This document shows, in pieces, positions 14,141-16,381 of a stretch of 16,381 nucleotides of DNA. The stretch covers positions 1 through 16,381 of the forward strand of contig JAWLCQ010000103.1 of assembly GCA_041687095.1 (NCBI GenBank). Direction: 5' to 3'. The notes beneath the pieces were generated by a model. It was not told the origin of the DNA. It ran no database searches and saw nothing but the letters and a program-made list of their open reading frames with translations. Positions within the stretch are counted from its first letter, which is position 1, and each line of letters begins with the position of its first letter. A program made the position numbers and the translations under genes. Origin of the DNA: JAWLCQ01 sp041687095. Lineage in GTDB: Bacteria > Planctomycetota > Phycisphaerae > SM23-33.

Positions 14141-14716
14141 TTAGCCGCCCAGAAAGTTCCGCAGCATCCGGCGCCCGTCGTCCGTCAGGAAGCTTTCCGG
14201 GTGAAACTGCACCCCCTCGGTCGGGTACGTCCGCGACCGCAGGCCCATCAGCTCGCCCTGGTCCGCCGTCCACGCCGTCGCCTCGAAATCCGCGTCCATG
14301 CCCTCGGGGTCCACGATCAGGCTGTGATACCGCGTGGCCGTGAACGGGTTGGGCATCCCCACAAAGACGCCCCGCCCGTCGTGGCGGATCTCGCTGGTTT
14401 TTCCGTGCATCAATCGGTCCGCGCGACGAACCTTGCCCCCGAACACCTGTCCCATGCATTGGTGTCCAAGGCAGACGCCCAGAATCGGGATCCGGCCATG
14501 GAAATGGCGGATGTAGTCGCAGCTATAGCCCGCCTCGTTGGGCGTGCAGGGTCCCGGGGAGATGATGAGATGCGTGGGATGGTACTTCGACTCCGCGTCG
14601 GGGGGGGGCAGAACGTCGTTGCGGATCACTTCGATCCGCCACGGCCCGTTCAGCTCGCCGATACGCTGCACCAGGTTGTAGACAAAGCTGTCGTAGTTAT
14701 CCACGACGAGGATCAC
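14141..14716 (-). CDS. Glutamine amidotransferase subunit of anthranilate or aminodeoxychorismate synthase (TrpG/PabA)
   Basis: 191 aa from GTG 14716. This start is chosen because AGGTGA ends 5 bases upstream and the protein then begins VILVVDNYDSF, as in TrpG/PabA; the longer frame to ATG 14866 would add a non-homologous 50-residue leader. The class I amidotransferase triad is complete: C82 (GVCLGHQ), H172 and E174 (VQFHPES). SPGPCTP (53-59) and LMHGKTS (102-108) are also family signatures. It releases ammonia from glutamine for a TrpE or PabB partner acting on chorismate, giving anthranilate for tryptophan or aminodeoxychorismate for folate. No partner gene is nearby, so the two roles cannot be separated; one protein may serve both. 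Confidence 0.93.
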   Translation of the reverse strand: MILVVDNYDSFVYNLVQRIGELNGPWRIEVIRNDVLPPPDAESKYHPTHLIISPGPCTPNEAGYSCDYIRHFHGRIPILGVCLGHQCMGQVFGGKVRRADRLMHGKTSEIRHDGRGVFVGMPNPFTATRYHSLIVDPEGMDADFEATAWTADQGELMGLRSRTYPTEGVQFHPESFLTDDGRRMLRNFLGG

Positions 14717-14721
14717 GGCTG

Positions 14722-14730
14722 TCACCTCTC
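14722..14730 (-). promoter_or_regulatory. Ribosome binding site deciding the GTG start of the amidotransferase
   Basis: Minus-strand GAGAGGTGA stands 5 bases before GTG 14716. Another GTG overlaps it at 14725 and would place the site on top of the start codon, which argues for 14716. Confidence 0.65.
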
Positions 14731-14823
14731 GGTCCCGGTCCGAATCTGTCAGGAAGATGGCCCTCTGGGGCGGCAAGGGCGGGACGTGCGCCTCGTTGCC
14801 CGCCCGACGTGGGCTCGCCGGGC

Positions 14824-14829
14824 TAGAAT
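14824..14829 (+). promoter_or_regulatory. Possible -10 box of the TPR/coiled-coil gene
   Basis: TAGAAT (5 of 6 to TATAAT) 40 bases before ATG 14869, preceded by GGC as the subtilase -10 is preceded by GGT. No -35 is seen at 16-18 bases: the nearest TTG-like box, TTGCCC at 14796-14801, is 22 bases away. The leader contains GCGAAAGC, and GAGAGC serves as a modest ribosome site. Confidence 0.35.
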
Positions 14830-14868
14830 GAGTATAGGGAAACTCCCCCCGCGAAAGCGAGAGCAACC

Positions 14869-16233
14869 ATGAACGATTGGAAGCGAATCCCGCTCCTCGC
14901 CCTCGCCGCCGCCGCTTTGCTGCTGACGGCGGCGGCCGGGGCGGCCCCCGCGGAGGAGGCGGCCCCCCCCGAAACCGACACCCTCCTCCAGGCCATCCGC
15001 ACCACCGACGACGCCCGCACCGCCATCGCCGCCTACGCCAAGGCCAACACCCGCGACCCCGACAACATCGAGCTGCACCAGGCCCACCTCCGCCGCATGC
15101 TCGAACTGGGCCTGCCCCAGGTCGCCATCCACCCCGCCCGCGCCCTCGTCCGCCTCGGGGCCCGGGACGCCAAGGCCTGGGGCGTGATCGCCTACCATCA
15201 CGGCCGGGCCGAGGAGTACACAGCCGCCTTCGACGCCGCCGCCCGCGCCGCCGCCCTCGAACCCGACAACCCCTCCCTCCTCGCCAACCTCGCCCAGCTC
15301 CTGGTCTGGTACGACCGCCAGGTGGACGTCCCCCCCGTCTCCCCCGCCGCCCTCCGCGCCGTCGAACGCCACCGCCCGCAGTGGGAGCGGCACGCGGCGT
15401 TCACGGCCGCCACCGCACGCATGGAGAAGGCCTACGAGTCCACCGTCGGGCTGCGGGAGCGGCTGCGGGCGGACCTCACCGCCCTCGACCTCCAGCTCCA
15501 GGCCATTCGCCGCGAAGGCGCCGTCATTCAACAGCAGGTCCAAGCCATCGACCGCGAACTCTACACCCTCCGCGCCCGCATCGACGAGCTGGAGGACGAG
15601 AAGTACTATTCGGGGGGCGGCATCTACCGCGGGCCTGGCGGGGTCATCATCCGCCGGCCGTACCGGCGATGGGGGCACCGCGGACCCGTCGTCAGCCCGT
15701 ACCGGCTGCGGGAGATCGAGGACGAGATCGACGAGATCGAGGACGCCATCGACGCTCTGCAGCTTGATCGGCGGGTGGTGGTGGCGCGGGGGGTGGCGTT
15801 GCTCGGGGAGCTGCGGGAGAACGAGCAGCTCGCCGAGCAGCTCTCCGCCCAGTTGGCCCGCACGGACGAGCGGCCTGAGGCGTTCTTCCGCTGGGACCCT
15901 CCGGCGGTGGACGGGCAGGTGGTGGAGCGGCGGGAGTACGTGCCGGCGCGGCGAAGCGACCCGGAGCCCAGGGCCCCGGCCCAGGAGGCCCGCGCCCGCC
16001 TGGACCTCGCCCGCGCCTACTTCCACGCCGCCCGCTACGACAGGGCCCGGTCGATCCTCCTGGACCTGCTCCGCACGTGGCCCCACACACCCGAGGCCGT
16101 CGACGCCGAGATCCTGCTCGTCCGCACCGACCGCCGCCTCGCCCAGCTCGAACGCGAGCGGCAGGAGCGGGAGCGGCAGGAGCGCGAGCAGGACGCCCGT
16201 CCGCCCGTGGACCTGGAGTATCGCCTGGAGTAG
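14869..16233 (+). CDS. Secreted TPR and coiled-coil protein of unknown function
   Basis: 454 aa. A clear signal peptide (1-28: basic start, Ala/Leu core, AAAGAAPA cleavage region) sends it to the periplasm. TPR-like helices occupy about 60-146 (DPDNIELHQAHLRRMLELG; AWGVIAYHHGR.EEYTAAFDAAARAAALEPDNPSLLANLA) and another unit 373-412 (ARLDLARAYFHAARYDRARSILLDLL). Between them are two charged coiled coils (about 183-246 and 278-332), split by a Gly/Tyr/Arg-rich segment (247-277). The C-terminus has a third charged helix of repeated ERQER. There is no catalytic motif. TPRs suggest a scaffold for protein complexes; coiled coils suggest oligomers. A distant likeness to YbgF/CpoB-type periplasmic proteins is possible but unproven. 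It is divergent from the amidotransferase gene. Confidence 0.85.
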   Translation: MNDWKRIPLLALAAAALLLTAAAGAAPAEEAAPPETDTLLQAIRTTDDARTAIAAYAKANTRDPDNIELHQAHLRRMLELGLPQVAIHPARALVRLGARDAKAWGVIAYHHGRAEEYTAAFDAAARAAALEPDNPSLLANLAQLLVWYDRQVDVPPVSPAALRAVERHRPQWERHAAFTAATARMEKAYESTVGLRERLRADLTALDLQLQAIRREGAVIQQQVQAIDRELYTLRARIDELEDEKYYSGGGIYRGPGGVIIRRPYRRWGHRGPVVSPYRLREIEDEIDEIEDAIDALQLDRRVVVARGVALLGELRENEQLAEQLSAQLARTDERPEAFFRWDPPAVDGQVVERREYVPARRSDPEPRAPAQEARARLDLARAYFHAARYDRARSILLDLLRTWPHTPEAVDAEILLVRTDRRLAQLERERQERERQEREQDARPPVDLEYRLE

Positions 16234-16245
16234 CTCAAGCGCGTG

Positions 16246-16271
16246 CGTTGGGGGTCTCCTGACCCCCAACG
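16246..16271 (+). terminator. Hairpin repeat, copy D, downstream of the TPR gene (11-bp stem)
   Basis: 16246-16256 pairs perfectly with 16261-16271, loop TCCT; the core is GGGGGTC-TCCT-GACCCCC. It begins 12 bases after the stop codon. It is the inverse of copies A-C on the plus strand, but relative to the upstream gene all four have the same sense. It is likely a 3'-end element; no T-run follows. Confidence 0.7.
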
Positions 16272-16321
16272 TCCCGGAACGAGCGGAACGTCTCCGCGAT
16301 AGCGTTATGGCGGCGCCTCGG

Positions 16322-16342
16322 TCGCGGCGGTCCCCGCCGCGA
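16322..16342. repeat. 9-bp GC hairpin
   Basis: TCGCGGCGG (16322-16330), loop TCC, CCGCCGCGA (16334-16342). It is followed by the palindrome GGAGCGCTCC (16345-16354). Part of the structured spacer after copy D. Confidence 0.6.
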
Positions 16343-16361
16343 AGGGAGCGCTCCAACGACG

Positions 16362-16381
16362 CTGCCGCGGAAGCGCCCCTC
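16362..16381. repeat. Partial copy of the left-end repeat
   Basis: 18 of 20 bases equal positions 1-20, same orientation. The window stops before the second hairpin arm that the left copy has. By analogy a copy of the A-C hairpins, and a minus-strand gene end, may follow beyond the window; that is a prediction. Confidence 0.5.

Noticed and set aside
14717..14866. N-terminal extension of the amidotransferase to ATG 14866
   Set aside because: The extra 50 residues match nothing in TrpG/PabA, overlap the divergent gene's promoter area, and a good ribosome site marks GTG 14716.

Overview
This GC-rich window (roughly 70% GC by eye) looks like chromosome from a planctomycete, most likely of the class Phycisphaerae. 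The clearest lineage marker is the N-terminal LEPR-XLL motif (LEPLEPRLLLSA) of the giant secreted protease. The fused NfnA-NfnB protein and the many hairpin-forming intergenic repeats fit, but the class assignment is inference. No phage, plasmid, CRISPR or classical insertion-sequence genes are visible.

Layout. Bases 1-247 hold a run of hairpin repeats beyond the 3' end of the first gene. A minus-strand gene (248-2869) encodes an unusual PEP-synthase-like protein that has a KaiC/RecA-like N-terminus and a PPDK-type ATP-grasp domain but no phosphohistidine domain. Divergent from it is NADP-type glutamate dehydrogenase gdhA (3075-4454), closed by a strong GC hairpin. A repeat-filled 484-base spacer leads to a single-chain NfnA-NfnB flavoprotein (4939-7308), related to electron-bifurcating NADH-dependent ferredoxin:NADP oxidoreductase. 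After a 71-nt hairpin element comes a 1323-residue secreted subtilase (7551-11522) with four PPC-like domains and eight C-terminal 'NPDV...EGR' repeats.

On the minus strand, reading leftwards from 12959, are a selenocysteine tRNA (anticodon UCA), a 108-aa one-TM protein and a membrane polyferredoxin, all closely spaced. A 527-base spacer (12960-13486) holds two related REP-like hairpins and other palindromes. Then, again on minus, come a double winged-helix DNA-binding protein (13487-13987) and a TrpG/PabA-type glutamine amidotransferase (14141-14716). The window ends with a plus-strand secreted TPR/coiled-coil protein (14869-16233), followed by another member of the hairpin family seen at the left end.

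How the genes may work together. GdhA consumes NADPH, and an NfnAB-type enzyme would exchange electrons among NADH, ferredoxin and NADPH, so 3-7.3 kb reads as a nitrogen/redox region. The PEP-synthase-like protein and the polyferredoxin are also metabolic or redox in flavour, but nothing proves coupling. The most informative single feature is tRNA-Sec: it implies that this organism decodes UGA as selenocysteine, although no selA, selB, selD or clear selenoprotein gene lies here.
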